Shown: piece by piece, positions 45,625 through 55,113 of the stretch
Numbering within the stretch: the first letter of the stretch is position 1
Layout of the letters: every line of letters begins with the position of its first letter
NCBI RefSeq assembly: GCF_019890725.1
Contig: NZ_JAINZZ010000017.1
Span: forward strand, 62,001-126,000
Source of the DNA: Actinacidiphila acidipaludis
Lineage (GTDB): Bacteria > Actinomycetota > Actinomycetes > Streptomycetales > Streptomycetaceae
Direction: 5' to 3'
Length of the DNA stretch: 64,000 nt
Program-made: the position numbers and the translations under genes
Notes under the pieces: generated by a model
Database searches by the model: none
Seen by the model: the letters and a program-made list of their open reading frames with translations, nothing else
Told to the model about the DNA's origin: nothing

Positions 45625-46362
45625 GTGGCCCCAGAAGTCCCGGAGACCTCCCCGCCCGCGCCGGGCCGTGCGTTCCCCCTGGCCGTCGCGCTGCGGCGCC
45701 GCGTCCGGCCCGGCGCCGTGTGCCGTGCGACAGCGGACTGGTTCCGCACCGCACCCGGCACCCATGTGTGGCTGGCCGTCCTCGCCGTCACCAGCGCGGT
45801 GGCCGCGGGACTCTCACCCGACCTGCGGTCCTACCTGCTGCACCACGTCAGCACCAACCTCGTCGAACTCCGGATTCACCCGGTCCGCGTACTGTTCGCC
45901 AGCGCCTTCTGGATCGAGACGCCGTCCGCGCTGCTCTTCTACGCCCTGGTGTTCGAGCTGGTGCACGCCACCGCGGAACGCTGGCTCGGCACCGTGCGGT
46001 GGCTGATGGTGGTGGCCCTCGCCCACGTCGGGGCCACCCTGGTCAGCCAGAAGGCGGTGCTCTTCGGTATCCGGGACGCCCGGCTGCCGCGCTCGCTCGC
46101 GCACACCATCGACATAGGGGTCAGCTACGGGCTCGCCGGGGTCGTCGGCGTGCTGGCCTACCGGGTTCCGGCACCCTGGCGCTGGGGCTATCTGCTCGGC
46201 GTGCTGGCGTTCTTCACCTACCCGGTGCTGCACAAGGGCACGTTCACCGACATCGGCCACCTCACGGCCGTGCTGATCGGCCTGTGCTGCTACGGGCTCA
46301 CCCCGCAGGCGGCCGCGCCCAGGAACAGCAGGGCGCCCGGGGAACCGGCGCCGCCCGCCTGA
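45625..46362 (+). CDS. Rhomboid-like membrane protein
   Basis: 245 residues from GTG 45625. A short cytoplasmic start is followed by about six membrane helices. The core has HHVSTNLVEL near 72, DIGVSYGLAGV near 155 with the Gly-x-Ser-x-Gly serine, and TDIGHLTAVLIG near 210 with the partner His. These fit the rhomboid Ser-His dyad, so intramembrane protease activity is possible, although this branch is usually only called rhomboid-like. It converges on the HAD phosphatase gene with a 25-base gap. Confidence 0.82.
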   Translation: MAPEVPETSPPAPGRAFPLAVALRRRVRPGAVCRATADWFRTAPGTHVWLAVLAVTSAVAAGLSPDLRSYLLHHVSTNLVELRIHPVRVLFASAFWIETPSALLFYALVFELVHATAERWLGTVRWLMVVALAHVGATLVSQKAVLFGIRDARLPRSLAHTIDIGVSYGLAGVVGVLAYRVPAPWRWGYLLGVLAFFTYPVLHKGTFTDIGHLTAVLIGLCCYGLTPQAAAPRNSRAPGEPAPPA

Positions 46363-46387
46363 GCGGCCGGCCTCCCGGGTCCGGCCC

Positions 46388-47242
46388 TCAGATCACCCCG
46401 CCGAAGACCCGCCGCAGCACCAGCGCGATACCGTCCTCGTCGTTGGACGCGGTCACCTCGTCGGCGACCGCCTTCAGCTCGGAGTGCGCGTTGGCCATGG
46501 CCACGCCGTAGCCGGCCCACGCGAACATGGGCACGTCGTTGGGCATGTCGCCGAACGCGATGGTCTCCGCCGCGGCCACGCCGAGACGGCGCGCCGCCAG
46601 CGACAGCCCGGTGGCCTTCGTCAGGCCCAGCGGCAGCAGCTCCACGATGCCCTCCCCGGCCATGATCACGCCCACCAGGTCCCCGGCCGCCGCCCGCGCG
46701 GCCTCGGCCAGCTCGTCGTCGAGCTCGGGGTGCTGGATGTAGAGCTTGTTGATCGGGTCGGCCCACAGCTCGGTGGTGTCCTGCATGTGGATGACCGGCA
46801 GTTCGGGGTGGTAGACGTACCCCTCGCCGACCAGCACCTCACCGGCCAGGCCGTCCCGGCTGGCGGCCAGCGCGACCCGGCCCACCTCGGCCTCGATCTT
46901 GGCGATCGCCAGCCCGGCCACCTGCCGGTCCAGCGTCACCGAGGTCAGCAGCCGGTGACTGCCCGCGTCGTAGACCTGCGCGCCCTGGCCGCAGACCGCC
47001 AGACCCTGGTAGCCCAGGTCGTCCAGCACATGACGGGTCCACGGCACCGAGCGGCCGGTGACGATGATGTGCGCCGCGCCCGCCGCGGTCACGGCGGCGA
47101 GCGCGTCACGGGAGCTCTGCGAGACGGTGTTGTCGCTGCGCAGCAGCGTGCCGTCGAGGTCGGTGGCCACCAGCCGGTACGGCAGCGGCCGCCCGGACGT
47201 GCCGGTGGGCCGCCCCTCCGCCGGGTCCGCGGCGGCGCTCAC
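46388..47242 (-). CDS. HAD-superfamily (Cof-like) phosphatase
   Basis: 284 residues from GTG 47242, which overlaps the stop of serS by GTGA, so the two are cotranscribed and probably coupled. Motif I reads [14 protein letters not shown], motif II IIVTGRS, the Lys of motif III lies in [10 protein letters not shown], and motif IV is [11 protein letters not shown]. The cap is of the Cof type (C2). It resembles the other HAD protein at 28681. Whether it acts on a serine- or tRNA-related phosphate cannot be told; the serS-HAD order is common in Streptomyces. Confidence 0.88.
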   Translation of the reverse strand: MSAAADPAEGRPTGTSGRPLPYRLVATDLDGTLLRSDNTVSQSSRDALAAVTAAGAAHIIVTGRSVPWTRHVLDDLGYQGLAVCGQGAQVYDAGSHRLLTSVTLDRQVAGLAIAKIEAEVGRVALAASRDGLAGEVLVGEGYVYHPELPVIHMQDTTELWADPINKLYIQHPELDDELAEAARAAAGDLVGVIMAGEGIVELLPLGLTKATGLSLAARRLGVAAAETIAFGDMPNDVPMFAWAGYGVAMANAHSELKAVADEVTASNDEDGIALVLRRVFGGVI

Positions 47243-48528
47243 TTGGCCGAGGCGGGGGTGAGCGGCTCCAAGACCTCGCGGCCGCCGAGGTACGGCCGCA
47301 GGATCTCCGGCACCCGGACCGAGCCGTCCGCCTGCTGGTGGTTCTCCAGCACGGCCACGATCGTCCTGGTCACCGCGCACAGTGTGCCGTTGAGGGTGGC
47401 CAGCGGCCGCGTCCCCTCGGTGTCGCGCACCCGGATGTTGAGCCGCCGGGCCTGGAACGAGTCCGTGTTGGACGTCGACGTCAGCTCGCGGTACTTGCCC
47501 TGCGTGGGGATCCACGCCTCGCAGTCGAACTTGCGCGACGCCGAGGAGCCCAGGTCACCCGAGGCCAGCTCGACCACCTGGAACGGCAGTTCCAGGGAGC
47601 TCAGCCACTGCTTCTCCCAGGCCAGCAGCCGCTGGTGCTCGGCCTCGGCCTCCTCGGGCGTGGTGAAGACGAACATCTCCACCTTGTCGAACTGGTGGAC
47701 CCGGAAGATGCCCCGGGTGTCCTTGCCGTACGAGCCGGCCTCGCGCCGGTAGCAGGAGGAGAAGCCGGCGTAGCGCAGCGGCAGCCGGTTCGCCTCGAGG
47801 ATCTCGTCCATGTGGTACGCGGCCAGCGGGACCTCGGAGGTGCCGACCAGGTACAGGTCGTCCTTCTCCAGCCGGTACACGTCGTCCTCGACCTGGCCGA
47901 GGTAGCCGGTGCCGGCCATCGCCGCGGGCTTGACCAGGTTGGGGGTGAGCATCGGGGTGAAGCCCGCCGCGACGGCCTGCGAGATGGCGGCCTGGACCAG
48001 GGCGAACTCCAGCAGGGCGCCGACGCCGGTGAGGTAGTAGAACCGGGAGCCGGAGACCTTGGCGCCGCGCTCGGTGTCGATCGCGCCGAGCAGTTCGCCG
48101 AGTTCCAGGTGGTCGCGCGGGGTGAAGCCCTCGGCGGCGAAGTCGCGCGGGGCGCCGTGCTGCTCCAGGACGACGAAGTCCTCCTCGCCGCCGACGGGTG
48201 CCTCCGGGTGGACCAGGTTGCCGATCTGCAGCAGCAGCCGCTGGGCCTCGTCGGACGCCGCCTGCTGCTCGCCGTCGGCGGCCTTGACCGCCTCGGCCAG
48301 CTCCTTGGTGCGCTTCAGGAGCTCGGCCTTCTCCTCGCCCTGCGCCTTGGGGATCAGCTTCCCCAGCTGCTTCTGCTCGGCGCGCAGCTGGTCGAAGCGG
48401 GTACCGGAGGACCTGCGCCGCTCGTCGGCGGCGAGGAGGGAGTCGACGAGCGCGACGTCCTCTCCACGGGCGCGCTGGGAGGCGCGCACACGGTCGGGGT
48501 CCTCACGAAGCAGGCGAAGGTCAATCAC
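47239..48528 (-). CDS. serS: Seryl-tRNA synthetase
   Basis: 429 residues from ATG 48528. The N-terminal coiled-coil arm (about 30-100, rich in Lys, Glu and Ala) binds the tRNA. The class II catalytic domain shows motif 2 in [18 protein letters not shown] and motif 3 in [18 protein letters not shown]. It charges tRNA-Ser in the cytoplasm and is essential. The HAD phosphatase gene overlaps its end. Upstream lies a 571-base gap filled with DnaA boxes. Confidence 0.97.
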   Translation of the reverse strand: MIDLRLLREDPDRVRASQRARGEDVALVDSLLAADERRRSSGTRFDQLRAEQKQLGKLIPKAQGEEKAELLKRTKELAEAVKAADGEQQAASDEAQRLLLQIGNLVHPEAPVGGEEDFVVLEQHGAPRDFAAEGFTPRDHLELGELLGAIDTERGAKVSGSRFYYLTGVGALLEFALVQAAISQAVAAGFTPMLTPNLVKPAAMAGTGYLGQVEDDVYRLEKDDLYLVGTSEVPLAAYHMDEILEANRLPLRYAGFSSCYRREAGSYGKDTRGIFRVHQFDKVEMFVFTTPEEAEAEHQRLLAWEKQWLSSLELPFQVVELASGDLGSSASRKFDCEAWIPTQGKYRELTSTSNTDSFQARRLNIRVRDTEGTRPLATLNGTLCAVTRTIVAVLENHQQADGSVRVPEILRPYLGGREVLEPLTPASAK

Positions 48529-48589
48529 GGACTACAGGCTACCGGCGGGAGGGCGCCGGACGCGACAACTTAGAGGCGGAATGTGATCT

Positions 48590-49049
48590 TTGTCCACTTT
48601 GCCGTGGAAAGCGAAATACAGCCGAAAATGACCATGAAAAGCCGCTGGTCAACCCACTTCGGCGGATCCCTCTCCCGGGGCATCCCGCTTGTGGAGAACC
48701 GGAGTTGATCAAGCTGGGAGGGCTCTTCCGGGCCGAGTTATCCACAGGCTCCGGGAGACTTTCCGCACCTTGTCCACAGGGTGTGGGGAAGATCTGTGGA
48801 GAAGTGCGGAGATCATTTCCCCGGGGCGGTGTTCGGCTATGGATTCCCCCGCCAAACCCGGCTCACACTCTCTTTGGGGTGAGAACTGTTCACCCGCGAG
48901 GATTGGTCGCGGGAATTGGGCTGACACGGGATGACCTGCATCACTTCGGTCGGCGGTGATGCGTGTGTACCTCTTTGTCGATTTGGTCCGACTTGGTTGT
49001 CGACTTGTCCCCACGTTACCCACAGGCACTCGGATGGGCCTGTGGATAA
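48590..49049. other. DnaA-box cluster in the serS-pheA gap (candidate replication-control locus)
   Basis: Nine-base boxes close to TTATCCACA or TTGTCCACA occur at 48590 (TTGTCCACT, plus), 48690 (TTCTCCACA, minus), 48738 (TTATCCACA, plus), 48770 (TTGTCCACA, plus), 48782 (TTCCCCACA, minus), 48795 (TTCTCCACA, minus), 49005 (TTGTCCCCA, plus), 49016 (TTACCCACA, plus) and 49041 (TTATCCACA, minus). Two match the E. coli consensus exactly. The 571-base gap (48529-49099) contains no gene. From memory, S. coelicolor has a high-affinity cluster named D78, outside oriC, that restrains replication initiation, and this is probably its counterpart. Confidence 0.85.
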
Positions 49050-49099
49050 CTCGGTGGACTGTGGTGGACAGCCGTGACCGGCGAGGTCCGGGACGGGCG

Positions 49100-50029
49100 T
49101 CAGCCGCGGCCGTCGAGCGCGCGGTTCAACCAGTCCGCGGCTTCCGTGAACGCGTCGTCCGCCGTTCCGCGGGTGACCGAGGGCGCCACCTGGTCGGCTC
49201 GCGGGTACGAACCCAGAAATCTTACATTCAGACAGCGGCGCCGCAGACCCATCAGCGTCTCACCGACCCGCCGCTCGGTCAGATGCCCCTCGGCGTCCAC
49301 CGAGAAGCAGTACTTACCCAGGCCCTCACCGGTCGGCCGGGACTCGATCCGCATCAGGTTCACCCCGCGGATCGCGAACTCCTGCAGCAGGTCCAGCAGC
49401 GCGCCGGGGTGGTCGTCGCGCAGCCAGAAGACCGCCGACGTCTTGTCCGCGCCGGTCGGCGCCGCGAGCCGGGCCGGCCGGCCCACCAGCACGAAGCGGG
49501 TCGTGGCGTTCTGCGCGTCGTGGATCTCGGTGGCCAGCGGTTCGAGACCGTAGGTCGGCGCCGCGAACTCGCCCGCGAACGCCCCGTCGAACCGGCCCTC
49601 CTGCACCAGCCGGGCGCCGTCGGCGTTCGAGGCGGCCGACTCCCAGGCCGCCTCCGGCAGGTGCTCGGCCATCCAGTTGCGCACCTGGATCTGGGCCGCC
49701 GGGTGGCCGGTCACCGTCTTGATGTCGCCGAGCGAGGTGCCCGGGCGGACCAGCAGGGCGAACGCGATGGGCAGCAGCACCTCGCGGTAGATCATCAGCG
49801 GCTCGCCGAACGCCAGCTCGTCGAGGGTGGCGGTGATGCCGCCCTCCACGGAGTTCTCGATCGGTACGAGCGCCCCGCCGGCCTCACCGTTTCTCACCGC
49901 GTCCAGCGCGGCCGGCACCGAGACCATCGGTACCAGTTCGCGCGTGGCGGCTTCCGGCAGCGTGCGCAGCGCTGCCTCGGTGAACGTGCCTTCAGGACCG
50001 AGATAGGTGTAGCGGCTCGCCGGCGACAT
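49100..50029 (-). CDS. pheA: Prephenate dehydratase
   Basis: 309 residues from ATG 50029. The enzyme turns prephenate into phenylpyruvate for phenylalanine synthesis. The PDT domain (about 5-185) begins YTYLGPEGTFTEAAL, has PIENSVEGGI and the catalytic Thr in NATTRFVLVG. The ACT domain (about 198-275) contains HPGALLDLLQEFAIRGVNL and ESRPT, the phenylalanine feedback site. It is a single-function PheA without chorismate mutase, as expected for actinomycetes. The gene lies between dtpA and the DnaA-box gap. Confidence 0.96.
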   Translation of the reverse strand: MSPASRYTYLGPEGTFTEAALRTLPEAATRELVPMVSVPAALDAVRNGEAGGALVPIENSVEGGITATLDELAFGEPLMIYREVLLPIAFALLVRPGTSLGDIKTVTGHPAAQIQVRNWMAEHLPEAAWESAASNADGARLVQEGRFDGAFAGEFAAPTYGLEPLATEIHDAQNATTRFVLVGRPARLAAPTGADKTSAVFWLRDDHPGALLDLLQEFAIRGVNLMRIESRPTGEGLGKYCFSVDAEGHLTERRVGETLMGLRRRCLNVRFLGSYPRADQVAPSVTRGTADDAFTEAADWLNRALDGRG

Positions 50030-50131
50030 GCAGTCAGCCTAACGGCCGCCCCGCACCGACCCGCCCGGATTCGCGAGCGTCGGGGCCGAGGGGCCCGGGC
50101 CGGCCCCGTCAGCCCTCGCCGTCATCGGCCC

Positions 50132-51457
50132 TCAGCTCTCCAGCAGCCGCTGCCCCACGTACTCGCCCGCAGCAGCACCGCCCGGGACCGCGAAGAGACC
50201 GCTGGCCTCGTGGCGGATGAAGCGGGAGAGGCCGTCGCCGCCGTCGAGCTTGCGCTGGACGGGGACGAAGCCGCGCATCGGGTCGGCCTGCCAGGCGACG
50301 AAGAGCAGGCCGGCGTCCGGGGTGCCGTCCGCGCCGATCCCGTCGTGGTACGAGAACCCGCGGCGCAGCATGGCCGCACCGCTGTTGGACGCGGCCGCGG
50401 CGACCCGGATGTGGGCGTCGCCGGGAATCGCGATCAGGCCGTCGGGCCCGAACTTCTCCAGGTCCACCGGGGTGGTCTCGGTGCCGCCGGACAGCGGGGC
50501 GCCGTCGGACTTGCGTCGCCCGATCACCCTCTCCTGCCGTTCGACCGACAGGTGGTCCCAGGAATCCAGCAGCATCCGGATCCGCCGGACCACCGCGTAC
50601 GAGCCGCCCGCCATCCACGCGGGCGACCCGCCGCCGGCGCCCGAGGCACCCGCGACGCCGTCCTCCGGCACGAAGACCGTCCGCGCGAAGCCGGGGTCGG
50701 ACGGCTTCGGGTTGTTCGTGCCGTCGATCTGCCCCATCAGGTTCCGCACGGTCATCGGCCGCGCGGTCGCACCCGGTGTGCGGTTGAAGCCGTTCATCTG
50801 CCAGCGCACGGTCGCGGTGTCGCGCGCCGCCTTCTGCAGCACGCGCAGCGCGTGGAAGGCGACCAGCGCGTCGTCGGCGCCGATCTGCACCCACAGGTCG
50901 CCGTTGCTGCGGTGCGGGTCCAGCGCGTCGGCGGGGAAGTGCGGCAGCGGGGCGAGCGCCTGCGGCAGTCGCCCGGTCAGCCCGGTCCGCGCGAAGAAGC
51001 TGCGGCCGAAGCCGAAGGTGACGGTCAGTGAGGACGGCCCGGCGTCGTCGGCGACCTGGTCGTCGTACACCGCGGGGGTTCCGGGCCGCCCCGCCCGCGT
51101 CATCGCGCGCGCCGCGTCGGACCAGCGGCGCATCAGCGCGGCGGCGGCCCTGCGGTCGGCGCCCGCCGCGAGGTCGAAGGCGACCAGATGCCCGCACGTC
51201 TGCGCCGGTTCGACGATGCCCGCCTGGTGGACGCCCTCGAACGGGATGTGCGCCGCGCCGACCGACGTCAGGGCGGCGGGGTGCTGCCGTGCCGCCACCG
51301 CGATCCCCGCTCCGGCGCCGCCCCCGGCCACCAGTCCCGCCGCGCCGGCGGCCCCGGCCGCACCCGCCGTGCCCAGCAGCCGGCGGCGGCTGAGCGGTGC
51401 GCCCGCGGCGTCGGGGGCGGGGGCGGCGGCCCGGGTGCCGTCGTCGACGGTGCTCAC
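50132..51457 (-). CDS. dtpA: Tat-secreted DyP-type haem peroxidase (DtpA-like)
   Basis: 441 residues from GTG 51457, which overlaps the stop of copCD (GTGA). The twin-arginine signal SRRRLLGTAG lies near 24-33 with an Ala/Gly-rich core. The DyP signature is GQIDGTNNP (GxxDG), and the proximal haem-ligand His is in GDAHIRVAAA. In S. lividans the matching protein DtpA is a Tat-exported peroxidase that works with copper oxidase GlxA and depends on the Sco/ECuC copper route (recalled). It is the last gene of the copper operon. Confidence 0.92.
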   Translation of the reverse strand: MSTVDDGTRAAAPAPDAAGAPLSRRRLLGTAGAAGAAGAAGLVAGGGAGAGIAVAARQHPAALTSVGAAHIPFEGVHQAGIVEPAQTCGHLVAFDLAAGADRRAAAALMRRWSDAARAMTRAGRPGTPAVYDDQVADDAGPSSLTVTFGFGRSFFARTGLTGRLPQALAPLPHFPADALDPHRSNGDLWVQIGADDALVAFHALRVLQKAARDTATVRWQMNGFNRTPGATARPMTVRNLMGQIDGTNNPKPSDPGFARTVFVPEDGVAGASGAGGGSPAWMAGGSYAVVRRIRMLLDSWDHLSVERQERVIGRRKSDGAPLSGGTETTPVDLEKFGPDGLIAIPGDAHIRVAAAASNSGAAMLRRGFSYHDGIGADGTPDAGLLFVAWQADPMRGFVPVQRKLDGGDGLSRFIRHEASGLFAVPGGAAAGEYVGQRLLES

Positions 51458-53667
51458 TGGGCGACCTTCACGTTTCTGGTCACGGTCACCTCGTCGATGT
51501 CGGAGGTGCGGACGGTCAGCGAGAGCTGCCACGTCCCGGCCAGCGGGAGCTGGACCTTGGTGGCCACGTAGTGTCCGGCGCCCAGCTTCGCCAGCGGCAC
51601 CTGGATCGGGCCGAGGTGCCGGGCCGGCAGGGTGAACGCCAGCCGCACCTCGGGGACGGCGACCGGCAGGTTCCCCGCACCGGTCAGCTCCAGGTGGATG
51701 TCGTTGGGGACCCCGGCCTGCCCGGGCGACAGGCTGAACGAGGCGGTACCGCTGCCCTTGGGGCCGCCGGTGTCGTACGGGATGGTCAGCGCCACCTCGC
51801 CCGGTACGGCGGCCGACGATGCCGACGACGATGCCGCCGACGACGCCGACGACGAAGCCGGGGGCGCCGCGGCCAGCCCCTTCTGCTCCTCGGCCGCCCG
51901 GCCGGGCTGCGAGCCGGACAGGATCGTGGTCACGGAGAGCAGGACGATCGCGATGCCGGCCTCCACCAGCACCGAGCGGCGCAGCGCGCCCCGCGCCGGG
52001 TCCGCCTCCCGGGACTTGCGGGCCTGCGCGGCGCTGCGGGCCGCCTGCTGACGCCGCAACTGGGCGGCGCGCTTGGAGTCGGTGCCGTCGCCGGAGCCTC
52101 CCGCGGCACCGCCCACGCCGGCGGTCGCGGCGTCCTTGCCGCTGCCGGCCGCAGGACCGTCCGCCGGTTCGTCCGCCGGTTCGTCCGCCACCGGTTCGGC
52201 GACGGTGTCGGTGGCCCGGGCCGCCGGTTCGACGGCGGCGGCCGTGACGCCCTCGCCCGTCGCGGCTCCGGCCGCGGCCTTGACGGCCGTCTCCTTCCGG
52301 ACCGCTGTGCCGCCCTTGGCGGCGGACTTGCCGGCCGGCGCCTTGCCCGCGTCGGCCTTGCCGGCCGGCGCCCTGCCCGCGTCGGCCTTGCCGGCCGTCC
52401 GCGAGATCGACGTCCGGCCGAGCGTCTGCGTCCATCGGCGCGAGAACCAGGCGACCGCGACCAGCGCGCACACCAGGCCGATCTTGATGAGCAGCAGCCG
52501 TCCGTAGGAGGTGTCGGTGAACGCCCGCCACGTGCCGATCTGCCGCCACGCCTGGTAGGTGCCGGTGGCGACCAGCAGGGTGATCGCCGTCAGCGCGAGC
52601 GCGGAGAAGCGGCGTACCGCGAACGCCGGCACCGCGGGGCGGGCCATCGACGGCGCCCACAGTGCGACGAGCAGGGTGACCAGGCCGCCCAGCCACACCG
52701 CCATGGACAGCAGGTGGATCACGTCGACGGGCATGGCGATCCGGCGCTGGATGCCGACCGAGGCGTGCTCGGCCATCGCCCAGGTCGCCGCGATGCCCAC
52801 CGCGACCACGCCGCCGCCGATGCCCAGGCCCCAGGCCAGGTCCGCGCGTTCCTCCGGGTCCTCCCGTTTGGCGTAGCTGCCGAACAGGACGGCGAGGAAG
52901 ACCGCGGCGGCGGCGAGCAGCAGCAGCCGCGACAGCAGGGCCGCGCCCGGCCGGGTCTCCAGGGAACTGCGCATGACGCCGACGTCGAAGGCGCCTCCGA
53001 GTCCGCCGCCGTTGACGTAGGGCCCGCGCAGCATGATCAGGGCGATGGTCGCCGCGACCAGGGCGGCCCAGCCGCCGGAGACCAGCCGCTGCAGCGGCCG
53101 CCGCAGGGCGCCGCGCGGCCAGCACACGGCCAGGAACACCGAGCCGCCGACGAGCAGCGCGAACCCGGCGTAGGCGAGGAAGCGGGCGATCCCGTAGAGG
53201 GTGCCGGCGATCCCGCCGCCGGCCGGCGTCACCCCGGACAGGTCGACGGAGGTCTTGGAGGCCGCGCCGATGGAGAAGGTGAAGGCCCCGGAGACGGGAT
53301 GGCTGTCCTGCGAGACCGCCCGCCAGGCCACGGTGTACGTGCCGTTGCCGAGGCCGCCGCGCAGGGCCACCGTCGCGGTGGACCCGGAGTCCGCCACGTC
53401 CGCGTGGCCCGGCGTGCCGACCGCGACGTTCGTCCCGCGCGGGTCGAGCACCCGCAGCGAGTCCGCGGACAGCAGCACCCCTTCGGAGAAGGTGAGCACC
53501 ACCCGCTGCGGCGCCGCCGCCACCACGGAACCCGACGCCGGGTCGGTGCGGATGAGGGCCGCGTGCGCGGAGGCGGGTACGGCGGTGCCCAGCAGCAGGG
53601 CCAGCAGCGCCACCAGGAGTGTGGCCAGCCGGGCCGCGGATGAGCGAACGTACGACCGTGGGTTCAT
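51454..53667 (-). CDS. CopC/CopD copper-handling membrane protein
   Basis: 737 residues from ATG 53667. A signal peptide ends in ASAHAALIRTDPASG, placing the copper-binding His at the mature N-terminus. The CopC domain (about 36-130) also has SQDSHPVSG. Eight or so membrane helices of CopD follow (about 155-440). A long cytoplasmic linker has repeats of KADAG(R/K)APAG and Glu/Pro/Ala-rich sequence. A last membrane segment near 590 precedes an extracellular domain of about 110 residues. It probably moves copper across the membrane or holds it outside. It overlaps dtpA by 4 bases. Confidence 0.9.
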   Translation of the reverse strand: MNPRSYVRSSAARLATLLVALLALLLGTAVPASAHAALIRTDPASGSVVAAAPQRVVLTFSEGVLLSADSLRVLDPRGTNVAVGTPGHADVADSGSTATVALRGGLGNGTYTVAWRAVSQDSHPVSGAFTFSIGAASKTSVDLSGVTPAGGGIAGTLYGIARFLAYAGFALLVGGSVFLAVCWPRGALRRPLQRLVSGGWAALVAATIALIMLRGPYVNGGGLGGAFDVGVMRSSLETRPGAALLSRLLLLAAAAVFLAVLFGSYAKREDPEERADLAWGLGIGGGVVAVGIAATWAMAEHASVGIQRRIAMPVDVIHLLSMAVWLGGLVTLLVALWAPSMARPAVPAFAVRRFSALALTAITLLVATGTYQAWRQIGTWRAFTDTSYGRLLLIKIGLVCALVAVAWFSRRWTQTLGRTSISRTAGKADAGRAPAGKADAGKAPAGKSAAKGGTAVRKETAVKAAAGAATGEGVTAAAVEPAARATDTVAEPVADEPADEPADGPAAGSGKDAATAGVGGAAGGSGDGTDSKRAAQLRRQQAARSAAQARKSREADPARGALRRSVLVEAGIAIVLLSVTTILSGSQPGRAAEEQKGLAAAPPASSSASSAASSSASSAAVPGEVALTIPYDTGGPKGSGTASFSLSPGQAGVPNDIHLELTGAGNLPVAVPEVRLAFTLPARHLGPIQVPLAKLGAGHYVATKVQLPLAGTWQLSLTVRTSDIDEVTVTRNVKVAQ

Positions 53668-53674
53668 CGGCTCG

Positions 53675-54271
53675 TCAATCCTTCGGCTGGTACGTCGTCG
53701 GGCGCACGGGCACGGTGACCGTCACGGTGGCGGGCGTGGCGTGCGCGAAGTGCAGGGTCAGCGGAACCGTTTCCCCGACGGAGGGCCTGCGGGTCAGGTC
53801 CTCCAGCATCAGATGGTCCCCCCCGGTGCCGAGCGTGAGCCGGCCGCCGGCCGGCACGGTCAGCTCCATCACCTGGCGCATGGTGGTGCCCTGGGTGGTG
53901 TGCAGCGTGACATGTGCGGCCAGCGGTGTCGTCACCGCGGTCAGCTGGGCGTCCGTGCCGCCGTCGTTGACGACGGTGACGTAGGCCGCGGCCAGGTCGG
54001 TGAGCAGCGGCTGCGGGATGTACCCCGAGCGGACGGCCAGTTTGGCAGGGCCGCCCTTGCCGTGCGCGGACGCGCCGCCGACCGAGCAGCCGCCGAGCCC
54101 GACCACCGCGGCCAGCGCCACGACGGCGCCGCCCGCCAGGGCGCCGGTCACCGCGCCGGCGACCCTGCGGCGCCGGCCCGGCCGGCGGGGGCCGGTCGGT
54201 TCCGCGGCCCCAGTCCCAGCTCCGGAAACGCTCCCAGTCCCAGCCCCGGTCTCGGTCCCGGTCCCGGTCAC
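53675..54271 (-). CDS. ecuC: Extracellular Cu(I) chaperone, PCuAC family (ECuC-like)
   Basis: 198 residues from GTG 54271, overlapping the sco stop by GTGA. A Gly/Thr-rich start precedes a transmembrane/lipoprotein segment ending in Leu-Gly-Gly-Cys. The PCuAC domain has the copper ligands in order: HVTLHTT, then TTMRQVMEL, then DHLMLEDL (His-x10-Met-x21-His-x-Met pattern). In S. lividans ECuC hands Cu(I) to Sco for cytochrome c oxidase assembly (recalled). Downstream, copCD begins after 7 bases. Confidence 0.9.
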   Translation of the reverse strand: MTGTGTETGAGTGSVSGAGTGAAEPTGPRRPGRRRRVAGAVTGALAGGAVVALAAVVGLGGCSVGGASAHGKGGPAKLAVRSGYIPQPLLTDLAAAYVTVVNDGGTDAQLTAVTTPLAAHVTLHTTQGTTMRQVMELTVPAGGRLTLGTGGDHLMLEDLTRRPSVGETVPLTLHFAHATPATVTVTVPVRPTTYQPKD

Positions 54272-54999
54272 GGGGCCTCGCTCCTGATCAGCTTGGGCAG
54301 GTCGTGCTGGTACTGGCCGGCGGTGGTTCCCGACATGTACAGCACGTGGCCCTTGTCGTCCTTGGGCCAGAACGCCAGCACCTCGGCCCCGTGCGTGACG
54401 GTGATGCTGCCGTCCTTCTCCTTGACCGGCGGCTCGATGGCGACGCCGACCGAGCGCGCGGCGGCCTGGATGACCGAGAACCTGCCGGTCAGCCCGATGA
54501 AGCTCTTGTCCATCGCGCCCAGCCACTCGTTCAGGCGGGCCGGGGTGTCGCGCTGCGGGTCGGAGCTGACGAACACCACGCGCAGTTCGGCCTGGTCGGC
54601 CCTGGGCAGCCGGGACTTGGCCAGCGCGATGTCGCTCATCGTCGTCGGGCACACGTCCGGGCAGTGGGTGTAGCCGAAGAACAGCAGCGTGGGGTGGCCG
54701 GCGGTCTGCTTCACCAGGTCGAACGGCTTGCCGTGGTTGTCGGTCAGGGTGATGTCCGGCTTGGTGAACGGGGTGTCCAGGACGGTGCCCGGCTTGCTCG
54801 CGCCGGCGGAGACGTCGGCGACGTTGCCGGAGTCCGCTCCGGAGGCGCCGGAGCCCGAGCCGGAACCGCCGCAGCCGGCGAGCGCCAGGGCGCAGGCCGC
54901 GGTGAGCGCGGCCGCGGCGACCCGGACGGTGGTGCGGGGGGACGTGCCGCGCCGGGAGGTGCCGCGCGGGGAGGTGCCGCGCAGGGAAGGAGCGCGCAT
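54268..54999 (-). CDS. sco: SCO1/SenC-type copper chaperone lipoprotein
   Basis: 243 residues from ATG 54999. The N-terminus carries the short repeat RGTSP/RGTSR, three times, encoded by a 15-bp tandem repeat. The lipobox is Leu-Ala-Gly-Cys near residue 43. The thioredoxin-like domain holds the copper ligands in FFGYTHCPDVCPTTM (Cys-x-x-x-Cys) and the distant His in TVTHGAEVL. Sco delivers copper to the CuA site of cytochrome aa3 oxidase. It is second in the copper operon, after a ycnI-like gene. Confidence 0.93.
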   Translation of the reverse strand: MRAPSLRGTSPRGTSRRGTSPRTTVRVAAAALTAACALALAGCGGSGSGSGASGADSGNVADVSAGASKPGTVLDTPFTKPDITLTDNHGKPFDLVKQTAGHPTLLFFGYTHCPDVCPTTMSDIALAKSRLPRADQAELRVVFVSSDPQRDTPARLNEWLGAMDKSFIGLTGRFSVIQAAARSVGVAIEPPVKEKDGSITVTHGAEVLAFWPKDDKGHVLYMSGTTAGQYQHDLPKLIRSEAP

Positions 55000-55113
55000 G
55001 AAGGTGGTCCTATTCGCTGTGCTTCGCTTCGCTGGGAGCCGGGCGGCCGCGGGATGCGGCGGCCGCCCGGCGGGGGCCGGTGGGGCCCGACGGATCAGGC
55101 GGGGCGGCGCCGG

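Noticed and set aside
54940..54999. Start of sco placed downstream of the RGTSP repeats
   Set aside because: The repeat encodes basic residues directly before the lipoprotein hydrophobic core and is in frame with ATG 54999; a shorter start would lose the positive charges needed for the signal.
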